From an uncultured Adlercreutzia sp. (GTDB lineage: Bacteria; Actinomycetota; Coriobacteriia; Coriobacteriales; Eggerthellaceae), in assembly GCF_958431955.1 (NCBI RefSeq), contig NZ_CAUASN010000047.1, positions 1 through 16,600 of the forward strand: a stretch of DNA of 16,600 bases, written 5' to 3'. Positions within the stretch are counted from its first letter, which is position 1. Every line of letters begins with the position of its first letter. Of the stretch, positions 7,159-14,717 are shown piece by piece. A program made the position numbers and the translations under genes. The notes beneath the pieces are model-generated. The model was not told where the DNA came from and ran no database searches. It saw only the letters and a program-made list of their open reading frames with translations.

Positions 7159-9360
7159 TCATCCAACCAGTTTGGATGATTCTACCTGCTCGACGTACCA
7201 TTCCATGAACTTTTCCAGCGGTTTGCGCAAAACGAGGCCCAGAAGGGCGGCGGGGACGAGGAACAGCGCGAGCTCGCCGAGCTGCACCCAGAAGTCGTTG
7301 CCGTAGGGGCCCATCATGGCCGCGCGCATGGCGTTCACCACGTGGGTGGCGGGAAGCCAGGGGCTCAGAGCCTGGATGAACCCGGGCAGGATCTGCAGCG
7401 GGAACGAGCCGCCGCAGCCGGTGACCTGAACGATGAGCAGCAGCACGGCGATGGCCTTGCCGAGGTTGGCGAAGGCGGCCACGAGCGCGTAGATGAGGAA
7501 GGTGAACACGAGACCCGCCGTCCAGAAGCAGAGCATGAACAGCACCGGCTCGGCCACCTGCACCTGCAGGAAGAGCCAGTTCCCGAGTCCCATGAGGGTG
7601 GTCTGCGCCAGCGAGATGCCCCCCATGACGGCGAAGCGCCCCAAGAAGAGCTGGCGGGGCTTCGCGTCCGCAAGGCCCGCGGCGCGCGCCTCGGCCGGCG
7701 ACACCTTCGGACGCACCACCACGAGGATGAGCAGCGAGCCGATGAACAGCGCGAGGGTGGTGTAGAGCGGCGCCATGGCGCTGCCGAAGTTCTCCACGGG
7801 AAACACCGCGATGCGCTCGAGGCCCACGGGCATGGCGAGGGCCCGGGAGAGCACGTCCACATCCGACCCCAGCACGGCGCGCAGGGCCTCGCGGTCGCCC
7901 GAGGCGAGGGCCTCGTCGATGCCGGCGGCCATGGTGCGCAGGTCCTCGGCGGCCGCGGAGAGCTTGGCTGCCACCTCGGTGATCTTCTCGGAGGTGGACC
8001 CCATGGCCTCGGAGGCGGAGCCCGCGGCCCCGGCCAGCTCGTCGCCCGTGCCGCGCAGGTCGTCCACGATGGCGCCCATACGGTCGGCGGCCTCGCCGGC
8101 ATCCTCGGCCAGCGATGCGAGGCCGGGGGCCACGTTGGCCGCGTAGTCGTCGCGCAGGGACTGGATCTGCTCGCGGGCGGCCGCCGCGTCGGCCTTCGCC
8201 TGGTCGCGCTCCCCGGCGATGTTCGCGTCGCCGGACTCCAGCTTGTCCGCGGCGCCCCGCAGGCTCTCGGCCATGGAGGCGGCCGTATCGGCCACGGCCC
8301 CCACCCGCGACGCGAAGGCCTCCAGGTTCGGGCGCAGCGCCTCGGGAACGCGCTCGGCCAGGCCCGTCAGCGAGTCGGCGGCCTGGCGGTAGAGGGACGC
8401 CTGGGCATCGAGGGTCTCGGCGTGCTCGCGCAGGTCGGCGGCGGCCGCGCCCACGTCCTCGGAGGCGGTGGCGAACAGGGCGTCCACCTTCTCCTCCACA
8501 GCGTCGAAGCCGGCGGCGCTCTGCTCGAGGGCATCGGAGAGCTGGGCGGCCGAGCCCTTGAGGGCGTCCACCGTGGCCGGCACCGCGCCGGCCTGGGAGG
8601 TGGCCGCGTCCAGCGTGCCGTCCACGGTGGAGGCGGCCTTCTGGGCGAGGGCGGCTGAGTCGTCGGCCAGGCTCTGGCAGGCCTGGGCGAGCGAGCTGTA
8701 CAGCGAGAGCACCGAGGCAGTGTCGTCCACGGCCCCGGCCATGTCGCGCACGTGATCGGCCACCTCGGCGATGCGCCCGTCCCAATCCTCCGAGTCGGCG
8801 AACGACGACACCGCCTCGGCCAGCGACAGCGACACCTCCGAGAGCGTCTCGGCGAACACGGAGTTTATCTGGTAGGACACCGAATCGGCGCCCTTATCGG
8901 TGATCTTGGGGGCGATGGCGCTCTTCTTCTCGTTGGTGTAGTACACGATGTCGGCATGCTGGGCGTCGGCGGTGTAGAAGGTGAGCATGTCGCGGCTGAA
9001 GCTCTTCGGGATGACCACGGCGGCGTAGTAGCGGCCCGAGCGCGCCCCGTCGATGGCGTCCTCCTCGTCGGTGAACACCCAGTCGATCTGGTCGTTGGCC
9101 CGCAGCGCGCTCACGACCTGGTCGCCCACGTTCACGCGGATGGGTATGAGGTCGCTCTTGTAGCCCTCGTCGGTGTTGGCCACGGCCACGGTGAGGTTGC
9201 CCGTGTTCTCGAAGACGTTCCAGCAGGCGATGATGTTGTACCAGGCGAACAGCGAGGGCACGATGACGAGCCCCACGGCGATGATGATGGACATGACGTT
9301 GGCCGAGAGCCGCTTGAAGTCGGCCCGGGCCAGGCGCAGGATGTTATCCACGGCCCTCAC
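7159..9360 (-). CDS. YhgE/Pip family membrane protein (second of tandem pair)
   Basis: 733 residues from GTG 9360. The family has an N-terminal membrane helix, a long external coiled-coil domain and a C-terminal ABC-2-type membrane module; members include phage infection protein Pip and YhgE, and related proteins are linked to secretion systems and cell-envelope functions. Here helix 1 is at about 22-43 with the hallmark VPSLFAWYNIIACWN and NTGNLTVAVANTDEG. The middle (about 170-500) is rich in Ala, Asp, Glu, Ser and Leu with heptad character, and the C-terminus carries about five hydrophobic helices starting near FGSAMAPLYTTLALFIGSLL. It ends soon after the last helix (KFMEWYVEQVESS). The start overlaps the end of the preceding yhgE gene by 17 bp; GTG at 9351 is an alternative. 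Probably works as a heteromer with its neighbour; the substrate or partner is unknown. Confidence 0.85.
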   Translation of the reverse strand: MRAVDNILRLARADFKRLSANVMSIIIAVGLVIVPSLFAWYNIIACWNVFENTGNLTVAVANTDEGYKSDLIPIRVNVGDQVVSALRANDQIDWVFTDEEDAIDGARSGRYYAAVVIPKSFSRDMLTFYTADAQHADIVYYTNEKKSAIAPKITDKGADSVSYQINSVFAETLSEVSLSLAEAVSSFADSEDWDGRIAEVADHVRDMAGAVDDTASVLSLYSSLAQACQSLADDSAALAQKAASTVDGTLDAATSQAGAVPATVDALKGSAAQLSDALEQSAAGFDAVEEKVDALFATASEDVGAAAADLREHAETLDAQASLYRQAADSLTGLAERVPEALRPNLEAFASRVGAVADTAASMAESLRGAADKLESGDANIAGERDQAKADAAAAREQIQSLRDDYAANVAPGLASLAEDAGEAADRMGAIVDDLRGTGDELAGAAGSASEAMGSTSEKITEVAAKLSAAAEDLRTMAAGIDEALASGDREALRAVLGSDVDVLSRALAMPVGLERIAVFPVENFGSAMAPLYTTLALFIGSLLILVVVRPKVSPAEARAAGLADAKPRQLFLGRFAVMGGISLAQTTLMGLGNWLFLQVQVAEPVLFMLCFWTAGLVFTFLIYALVAAFANLGKAIAVLLLIVQVTGCGGSFPLQILPGFIQALSPWLPATHVVNAMRAAMMGPYGNDFWVQLGELALFLVPAALLGLVLRKPLEKFMEWYVEQVESSKLVG

Positions 9361-12037
9361 CCCCCTTCGCGTCCGCATCGCCTTCCGGTGCCGGCCGCTC
9401 CGAGGCCCCGTCCGCGTCGGCGGCGTGCTCCGACGCGGGGACGCCCGCATCCCGCCCGCCAACCGGGCCGCCGGTGCGGGCATCGAGGTCGGCGGCGCTC
9501 GCCACCGTGACCGAGGCGTCGTACAGGTCGAGCAGGCTCGCGTCCGACATGGACTCCAGCCTCATCTGGCGCTCGAAGCTGAAGCGCAGGCTCTCCACGA
9601 CGACGAGGGCCACGAACAGGAGGATCATCCACAGAAGCCAGCCGGTGAGCAGCCACACCTTCTCGGCCGGCGTGAGCGCGAACACCACCGCCAGGGCCAC
9701 CGGCACCGCGATGCCGGCGATGATGGCCCCCTTCATGAGCCGCGGGTACCAGCGCGAGAAGCGGGCGTAGCGCTTGTCGAGGGCGCGTCCGTAGGCGTCC
9801 TTGTCGGCGAGCGCCCGCAAGATCTGGGAGATGCGGTAGGGACGCACGGGGATGTCGACGTCCTCGCCGTTGAACAGGCCGCCCTCGCGCACCTGGCGCG
9901 CCACCATGCGGTTCACGTTCGCCATGAGCGGGCGCACGAGCAGGCCTGAGGCCGTGAAGAGCGCGAAGAACAGGGCGAGCACCGCCAGATCGGCGGCGTA
10001 CTGGGCGCCGTAGAAGCCGCAGATGGCCTCGCGCATGGCCCCGATGCCGTAGGTGAAGGGGAACAGCGGGTAGATGGCCTGGAAGAAGCCGGAGGTCATC
10101 TCGATGGGATAGAGCCCCGTGGCGCCGGGTATCTGGGCGAAGACGAGCACGATGCAGATGCCCTTCCCGATGTGCTGCAGCGTGACCGAGAAGGAGTAGA
10201 TGATGGCCAAATACGAGAGCGACGCGCATACCGCCGCCGCGAAGAGCGCCGGGGCGCTGGCCGCCTGCACCCCGATGACGAGCACGCCGGCGCAGCAGAT
10301 GACCGCCTGGAGCGCGGCCATGGCGGCGAGCAGGAGGAAGCGGCCCCAGTAGCGCTGGCCGAGCGTGAGGTTCTCGATGCCCTCGCCGTCGGCCTCCTGG
10401 CGCATGATGACGAGCAGCATGAAGGCGCCGATCCAGAAGGTGAGGTTCATGAACAGCGGGGCCATGGCGCTGCCGTAGGCGTTCAGCGGGTAGAGCGACT
10501 CGGTGACCACCTCGGTGGGCGAGGCCATGAAGCCGGCGATCTTGCCGGCGTCGAGCCCCTCCTCCCCGAACAGGCGCGCGAGCGCGTCGGAGGCGCCGAA
10601 GGCCTGCACATCGTTGTACACAAGGCCCAGCTCCGACTCTATCCCCTCGAAGAGCTGGTCGGTCTGCTCGACGGTGGAGCGCGCCGTGTCCATAGTGGCG
10701 TCCAGCTGGTCCACCACAAGGCCGGTCTGCTCCACGAGAAGCCGCTGGTCGCCGAGGGACGCGTCCAGGGCGGAGGCCGTGGAGGAGAGCGCCTCCAGGG
10801 CGTCGTCGACCGCCGGCAGCGTGGTGCCGAACAGGCCCGTGGCGTAGGAGCCCATGGAACCGGTGGCGCCGCTCACGGCGTCGTCGAGGGCGGCCGCAGC
10901 GTCCCCGACGGCCCCCGAGGTGTCCTCGGTGCGCTGGGCGAGGCCCGACAGCGACGAGAGGGTGTCGGCCGCCGCCGCGGTCCGCTCGTCGAGGGTGTCG
11001 GCCAGGGCCGCGAGCGCGTCGCGCTCGGCCCCCTCAGGCAGGGAGGCGGCCGCCGAGCGCACGGCCTCGGCCAGAGCGCGGCTCTCCCCCACGGCCACGT
11101 TGCCCTGGGCGATGGCCGCCTGCACGCTGCCCGATGCCTGGCCCACCGCGCCCTCGAGGGCCGCCGCGGCGCTGCGGGCGCGCGAGGAGGCGTCCGTGGC
11201 GGCCGTGAGGCTCTTGCCGAAGGCCGGGGCGGCGAAGGCGGAGAAGTCGGCCAGGGTCTTCTGGAGCCCCGCGGAGGTCTCCTTGAGCTCGTCGAGAGTC
11301 CCGTCGGCCGCGTCGATCCCCTCGCCGGCGCGCCCGAGGGCCTCCCGGGCCTCGTCGGCCTTCTCCTGGGCGCCCTTGGCGGTCTCGCCGATCTTCGCGA
11401 GGGTGGTGCGCGCATCCCCCACCGCCCCGATGGCCGCCGAGAGCTTCTCGGCGGCCCGCGAGCGCGTCTCGTCGGCCGAGGCGCGGGAGTCGTCGATGGC
11501 CTCGTCGATGGCCTTGACGGCCACGTCGGTCACCGTGGACACGAAGGTGGAGTTCACCGTCTCGTCCAAGGTGGTGGCGCCCGTGTCGGTGATCTTGGGC
11601 GAGACGGGGCCCGCCTTCTCGTTCACGTAGTACTCGAGCTTGGGCTGGGTGAAGTCGCCCGTGGTGAGGGTGAGCAGGTCGGCCGTGAAGTGCTCGGGGA
11701 TGACGAAGGCGGCGTAGGCCGCGCCCGAGCGAACCTCGTCCATGGCGGCGTCGTAGTCGGTGAACTCCCACTTCAGCTGGGTGTTCTCGTGCAGCTGGTC
11801 GACGATTCTGTCGCCCACATTCAAATCCCCGGTCAGATCGGACGAGCCGCCGGCGTCCTGATTCACCACGCACACCGTGAGGTTGCCGGTGTTGTCGTAG
11901 GGGTTCCAGAAGCCGATGACGTTGTACCAGGTGTACACCGAGGGCAGCACGAGCAGCGCCGCGACCACCACGAGCGCCGCCGGGGTATGCACGAGGCGCA
12001 GAAGGTCGCGCCTCAGTATCTTCAACACGTTCCTCAC
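9344..12037 (-). CDS. YhgE/Pip family membrane protein with extended C-terminus (first of tandem pair)
   Basis: 897 residues from GTG 12037. Helix 1 (about 21-43) ends in the family signature LPSVYTWYNVIGFWNPYDN followed by LTVCVVNQD. A long external Ala/Glu/Asp-rich coiled-coil region (about 180-480) precedes YGSAMAPLFMNLTFWIGAF and a five-helix ABC-2-type module ending near 702. Beyond the point where its neighbour stops, it has a further 190 residues: a basic linker, two more predicted helices (about 769-788 and 794-815) and a charged Gly/Ala/Asp tail. Start chosen at GTG because AAAGGA (12047-12052) lies nine bases upstream and the encoded N-terminus then matches the neighbour; ATG 12058 lacks a ribosome site. 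First gene after the hydrogenase terminator; its likely promoter is at 12086-12091. Confidence 0.85.
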   Translation of the reverse strand: MRNVLKILRRDLLRLVHTPAALVVVAALLVLPSVYTWYNVIGFWNPYDNTGNLTVCVVNQDAGGSSDLTGDLNVGDRIVDQLHENTQLKWEFTDYDAAMDEVRSGAAYAAFVIPEHFTADLLTLTTGDFTQPKLEYYVNEKAGPVSPKITDTGATTLDETVNSTFVSTVTDVAVKAIDEAIDDSRASADETRSRAAEKLSAAIGAVGDARTTLAKIGETAKGAQEKADEAREALGRAGEGIDAADGTLDELKETSAGLQKTLADFSAFAAPAFGKSLTAATDASSRARSAAAALEGAVGQASGSVQAAIAQGNVAVGESRALAEAVRSAAASLPEGAERDALAALADTLDERTAAAADTLSSLSGLAQRTEDTSGAVGDAAAALDDAVSGATGSMGSYATGLFGTTLPAVDDALEALSSTASALDASLGDQRLLVEQTGLVVDQLDATMDTARSTVEQTDQLFEGIESELGLVYNDVQAFGASDALARLFGEEGLDAGKIAGFMASPTEVVTESLYPLNAYGSAMAPLFMNLTFWIGAFMLLVIMRQEADGEGIENLTLGQRYWGRFLLLAAMAALQAVICCAGVLVIGVQAASAPALFAAAVCASLSYLAIIYSFSVTLQHIGKGICIVLVFAQIPGATGLYPIEMTSGFFQAIYPLFPFTYGIGAMREAICGFYGAQYAADLAVLALFFALFTASGLLVRPLMANVNRMVARQVREGGLFNGEDVDIPVRPYRISQILRALADKDAYGRALDKRYARFSRWYPRLMKGAIIAGIAVPVALAVVFALTPAEKVWLLTGWLLWMILLFVALVVVESLRFSFERQMRLESMSDASLLDLYDASVTVASAADLDARTGGPVGGRDAGVPASEHAADADGASERPAPEGDADAKGGEGRG

Positions 12038-12046
12038 GGAAACGGG

Positions 12047-12052
12047 TCCTTT
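12047..12052 (-). promoter_or_regulatory. Ribosome binding site of the first yhgE/Pip gene
   Basis: AAAGGA on the minus strand, nine bases upstream of GTG 12037. It lies inside the reading frame if ATG 12058 is used, which is the main reason to prefer the GTG. Confidence 0.5.
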
Positions 12053-12085
12053 CCGCATAAACTGGGCCGGAAAACAGTATCGTCC

Positions 12086-12091
12086 ATCATA
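12086..12091 (-). promoter_or_regulatory. Probable -10 box for the yhgE/Pip-hyaD unit
   Basis: TATGAT on the minus strand matches five of six -10 consensus bases and would start transcription about 40 nt before GTG 12037. No good -35 hexamer sits 16-18 bp upstream, so an activator or a non-canonical -35 would be needed. It lies downstream of the hydrogenase terminator, consistent with a separate transcript. Confidence 0.4.
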
Positions 12092-12284
12092 GCGCAACCC
12101 TGAGGCGCGCGCTCAGCCTTGTTGACGGATCGGAACCATCAGTCAGCCGGCGCGGACGGCCGGCGAAGGCGCGGGCTCCCCGCCCATGCGCCTCCAGGCG
12201 CGCGGCATCCGCTCGCGGGCGCGGGGCCTCCCGGCGCCCAGGGCGGCACCACGCATCCCCGCCCCTCCGCTCGAGACCCCAACG
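12092..12284. other. GC-rich spacer between the hydrogenase terminator and the yhgE promoter
   Basis: No credible gene. The stretch is very GC-rich with small self-complementary patches (for example CCGGC/GCCGG around 12144-12162). A TTGACG hexamer on the plus strand (around 12121) has no -10 partner and would read antisense into hyaC. Reading frames here lack ribosome sites and recognisable content. Confidence 0.4.
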
Positions 12285-12312
12285 AAAAAGGCGGCCTCCG
12301 GAGAGGCCGCCT
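12285..12312 (-). terminator. Rho-independent terminator of the hyaABC operon
   Basis: AGGCGGCCTC (12289-12298) pairs perfectly with GAGGCCGCCT (12303-12312) across a 4-nt loop. On the minus strand the stem is followed by five T residues (12285-12289, the first of which also closes the stem). It begins 28 bp after the hyaC stop, the ideal position to end the hydrogenase structural transcript. Confidence 0.9.
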
Positions 12313-12339
12313 CGGGCAGTGCTCGTTTTCACTCAACCC

Positions 12340-13026
12340 TTAGTGCACGTCGTTGTCCTCGCCAACGATGTTGTGCAGGTCGGGGTCGTACACCAGGCCG
12401 CCATGCTCCTTGTGGATGAACATGAGCTTGGTGGGGGCGAAGCCCTCCACGTTGGCCAGGTACACGTGGATGAACATGAAGATGATGAACACGTACATGC
12501 CGAAGTAGTGGATGATGCGCATGGACATGAGACCGCCCACGAGGTTCGTCGTCGCGGCGAACACGGGCACGTTCATGGTCACGCCCCACAGGCACAGACC
12601 GGTCCAGAACATCAGCAGGATGAGGATCGGGATCAGCAGATAGCTGATCTTCTGCGGCACGCCGAGCTTGGCGCCCAGGGGATGGTCCTTCTTCAGGAAC
12701 AGGTAGTACTTGATCCACTCCAGGGCCTGATGGCGGTTGTCCTTCTGGGGCAGCCAGGTCTTGTAGTCGGTCACCTGCTGGCGGGTGCCGCCGGTGGGCG
12801 AGGTCTTCACGAAGAAGGCCATGATCACGCGGGCCACGCAGTTGATGAACAGCACGAAGCCGAAGAAGATATGGCAGCCGCGGGAGATGCCCGTGAGGTA
12901 GGGCAGCACCGGGAAGTGGATGATGATGCCCGACAGGATAAGCATGATCATGGCCACGAGGTTGATCCAGTGGGTCACCACGAATACGAGAGGATGGGCC
13001 TCTTTGTAGTGTGCGAGATGGGCCAT
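12340..13026 (-). CDS. hyaC: [NiFe]-hydrogenase cytochrome b subunit
   Basis: A 228-residue integral membrane di-haem cytochrome b that anchors the hydrogenase and passes electrons from the small subunit to the quinone pool. Four predicted helices lie at about 13-36, 50-72, 126-148 and 168-192. Candidate haem-ligand histidines are His19 (VVTHWIN), His52 (GCHIFFGF), His173 (IIHYFGMY) and His187 (FIHVYL). The loop between helices 2 and 3 contains the family-typical WIKYYLFLKKDHPLGAKLG. The ATG at 13026 is one base after the hyaB TAA, so translation is almost certainly coupled. Related to HyaC/HupC and to PhsC-type cytochromes b; gene context makes the hydrogenase role clear. Confidence 0.92.
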   Translation of the reverse strand: MAHLAHYKEAHPLVFVVTHWINLVAMIMLILSGIIIHFPVLPYLTGISRGCHIFFGFVLFINCVARVIMAFFVKTSPTGGTRQQVTDYKTWLPQKDNRHQALEWIKYYLFLKKDHPLGAKLGVPQKISYLLIPILILLMFWTGLCLWGVTMNVPVFAATTNLVGGLMSMRIIHYFGMYVFIIFMFIHVYLANVEGFAPTKLMFIHKEHGGLVYDPDLHNIVGEDNDVH

Positions 13027-13027
13027 C

Positions 13028-14701
13028 TTACTTCACCCCCCAAGGGCTGGTGACGGTCTCGAAGGACTTGCCGGTCGCGCGGTCGGTCACATGCACGGCG
13101 CAGGCGGTGCAGGGATCGAAGGAATGGACCGTGCGCAGGGCGTTGATCGGCTTCTCGATGTCGGCCACCGGCACGCCGATGAGCGCCTGCTCGAGCGGGC
13201 CGTGCTCGCCCTGGGAGTTGATGGGAGCGAGGTTCCACGTGGACGGGATGATGATCTGGTAGCCCTCGATCTTGCCGTCGACCACCTTCTCGGAGTGGTA
13301 GAGGGCGCCGCGGGGGGCCTCCCAGAAGCCGGTGCCCTCGCCGGTGGTGCGCTCGGGAGCGCGGAAGTACTCGGAGTCGCCGCCCTTGATGGCCTCGGCG
13401 AGCTCGGTGACCCACTCCACCATGAGGTCGGCCACGTACATGGTCTCGATCTGGCGGATGGCCGTGCGGCCGAGGGTGGACTGGAAGGCGGACAGGTCGC
13501 CCGGCTTCGCGCCCAGGATACCGAGCACCGCGTCGACGTTCTCCTTGATGAAGGGCACGCCGCGCACGTAGGCCGCGAAGATGCGGGACATGGAGCCCGC
13601 CTCCATCGGCTTGCCGTCGTAGGCGGGGCACTTGACCCAGGTGTAGCGGTCGTCGACGTTGTAGTCGGTGAAGTCCGGGTCGGTAGTGAAGTAGGGCGAG
13701 GTGTAGGTCTCGTCGCCGGCGTACCAGGAATGGCCCATGTACTCGGTGATGAGGTTCTCCTGCACGTCGGACACGTCGAAGCTCTCGTTGAGCACGCCCA
13801 TGGGCAGGTAGCGGTTCTTCATCTGCTCGATGTAGTCGTCGCCGTAGGGCCAGCCGTTGCCCTCGAACACGCCCCAGGCGATGTAGCGGCCGCAGCCCTT
13901 GCCGAAGGTCAGCGCCTCGGCGTAGGGGCCCGCGAGCGCCACGGTGTCGGCGAGCACGGTGTCGTTCACCCAGTCGCGCACCTCGATGGCCATGGCGAGC
14001 AAATCGTCGAGCTTGCTCTCGGTGGGCACCCACATGTTGCCGCCGGGGATGGAGGTCATGACGTGGGGCATCTTGCCGCCGAGCAGCGCCGCCATCTCGG
14101 AGGCGCGGGCCTGCATCTTCAGAGCCTCCAGGTAGTGGGAGGTGAGGATGAGGTCGAGCTCGGGGGTGAGCTTGTAGGCCTCGCCGCCGTCGGCGTCGAA
14201 CCAGTTGCCCGAGAAGATGGACAGCTGGCCGTTGGCCGCGAAGGCGCCCAGCTTATCGTAGAGCTGGTTCAGGTCGGAATGCAGCGCCAGGCCGTTCTCC
14301 AGGGCGACGGCGTAGGCGTCGTCCACGTTGGCGTTCAGCGCGTTCAGCGGGTTCACGTAGTCGAGAGCCGCCAGGTTGTACAGCCACAGGATGTGGCTGT
14401 GGAGGAACTGCGCGCCCTCCAGCAGGTTGCGGACGATGCGCGCGTTGTTCGAGATCGTGATGCCGTAGGCCTTGTCGCCGGCGATGGACGACGCATGGGC
14501 GTGGGACACGGGGCACACGCCGCAGATGCGCTCGACGATCTGGGCGGCGTCCTCGGGCGTGCGGTTCTGCACGACGAGCTCCATGCCGCGGAAGCAGCCG
14601 CCGGAGACCCAGGCGTCGGCAACCTTGCCGTTCTCCACTTCCATCTCGACGCGGAGATGGCCCTCGATACGGGTAATGGGATCGATAACGGAACGTGTCA
14701 A
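13028..14701 (-). CDS. hyaB: [NiFe]-hydrogenase large (catalytic) subunit
   Basis: A 557-residue group 1-type large subunit carrying the Ni-Fe(CN)2CO site for H2 activation. The N-terminal L1 motif RICGVCPVSHA gives Cys60 and Cys63; RIEGHL (11-16) provides the conserved glutamate. The C-terminal L2 motif DPCTACAVH gives Cys531 and Cys534 and ends at His537, after which a 20-residue tail (VTDRATGK...) should be cut off by HyaD following nickel insertion. It has no signal peptide and should be exported as a passenger with Tat-targeted HyaA. The start is TTG at 14701, preceded by an excellent AAGGAGGTGA six bases upstream; no ATG or GTG fits better. The hyaA stop lies within that ribosome site, and hyaC starts one base after the stop. 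Confidence 0.95.
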   Translation of the reverse strand: MTRSVIDPITRIEGHLRVEMEVENGKVADAWVSGGCFRGMELVVQNRTPEDAAQIVERICGVCPVSHAHASSIAGDKAYGITISNNARIVRNLLEGAQFLHSHILWLYNLAALDYVNPLNALNANVDDAYAVALENGLALHSDLNQLYDKLGAFAANGQLSIFSGNWFDADGGEAYKLTPELDLILTSHYLEALKMQARASEMAALLGGKMPHVMTSIPGGNMWVPTESKLDDLLAMAIEVRDWVNDTVLADTVALAGPYAEALTFGKGCGRYIAWGVFEGNGWPYGDDYIEQMKNRYLPMGVLNESFDVSDVQENLITEYMGHSWYAGDETYTSPYFTTDPDFTDYNVDDRYTWVKCPAYDGKPMEAGSMSRIFAAYVRGVPFIKENVDAVLGILGAKPGDLSAFQSTLGRTAIRQIETMYVADLMVEWVTELAEAIKGGDSEYFRAPERTTGEGTGFWEAPRGALYHSEKVVDGKIEGYQIIIPSTWNLAPINSQGEHGPLEQALIGVPVADIEKPINALRTVHSFDPCTACAVHVTDRATGKSFETVTSPWGVK

Positions 14702-14707
14702 GTCAGC

Positions 14708-14717
14708 TCACCTCCTT
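14708..14717 (-). promoter_or_regulatory. Ribosome binding site deciding the TTG start of hyaB
   Basis: AAGGAGGTGA on the minus strand, nearly full anti-16S complementarity, six bases before TTG 14701 and abutting the hyaA stop TAG (14718-14720). It supports termination-reinitiation between the two subunits. Confidence 0.85.

Noticed and set aside
7146..7166. ATG 7166 as start of the small membrane protein
   Set aside because: No ribosome site, overlaps the yhgE stop; GTG 7145 has AAGGAG at six bases.
10172..12103. 643-codon plus-strand open frame
   Set aside because: Antisense shadow of the first yhgE/Pip gene; Arg/Gly/Val/His-rich composition and no recognisable domain.
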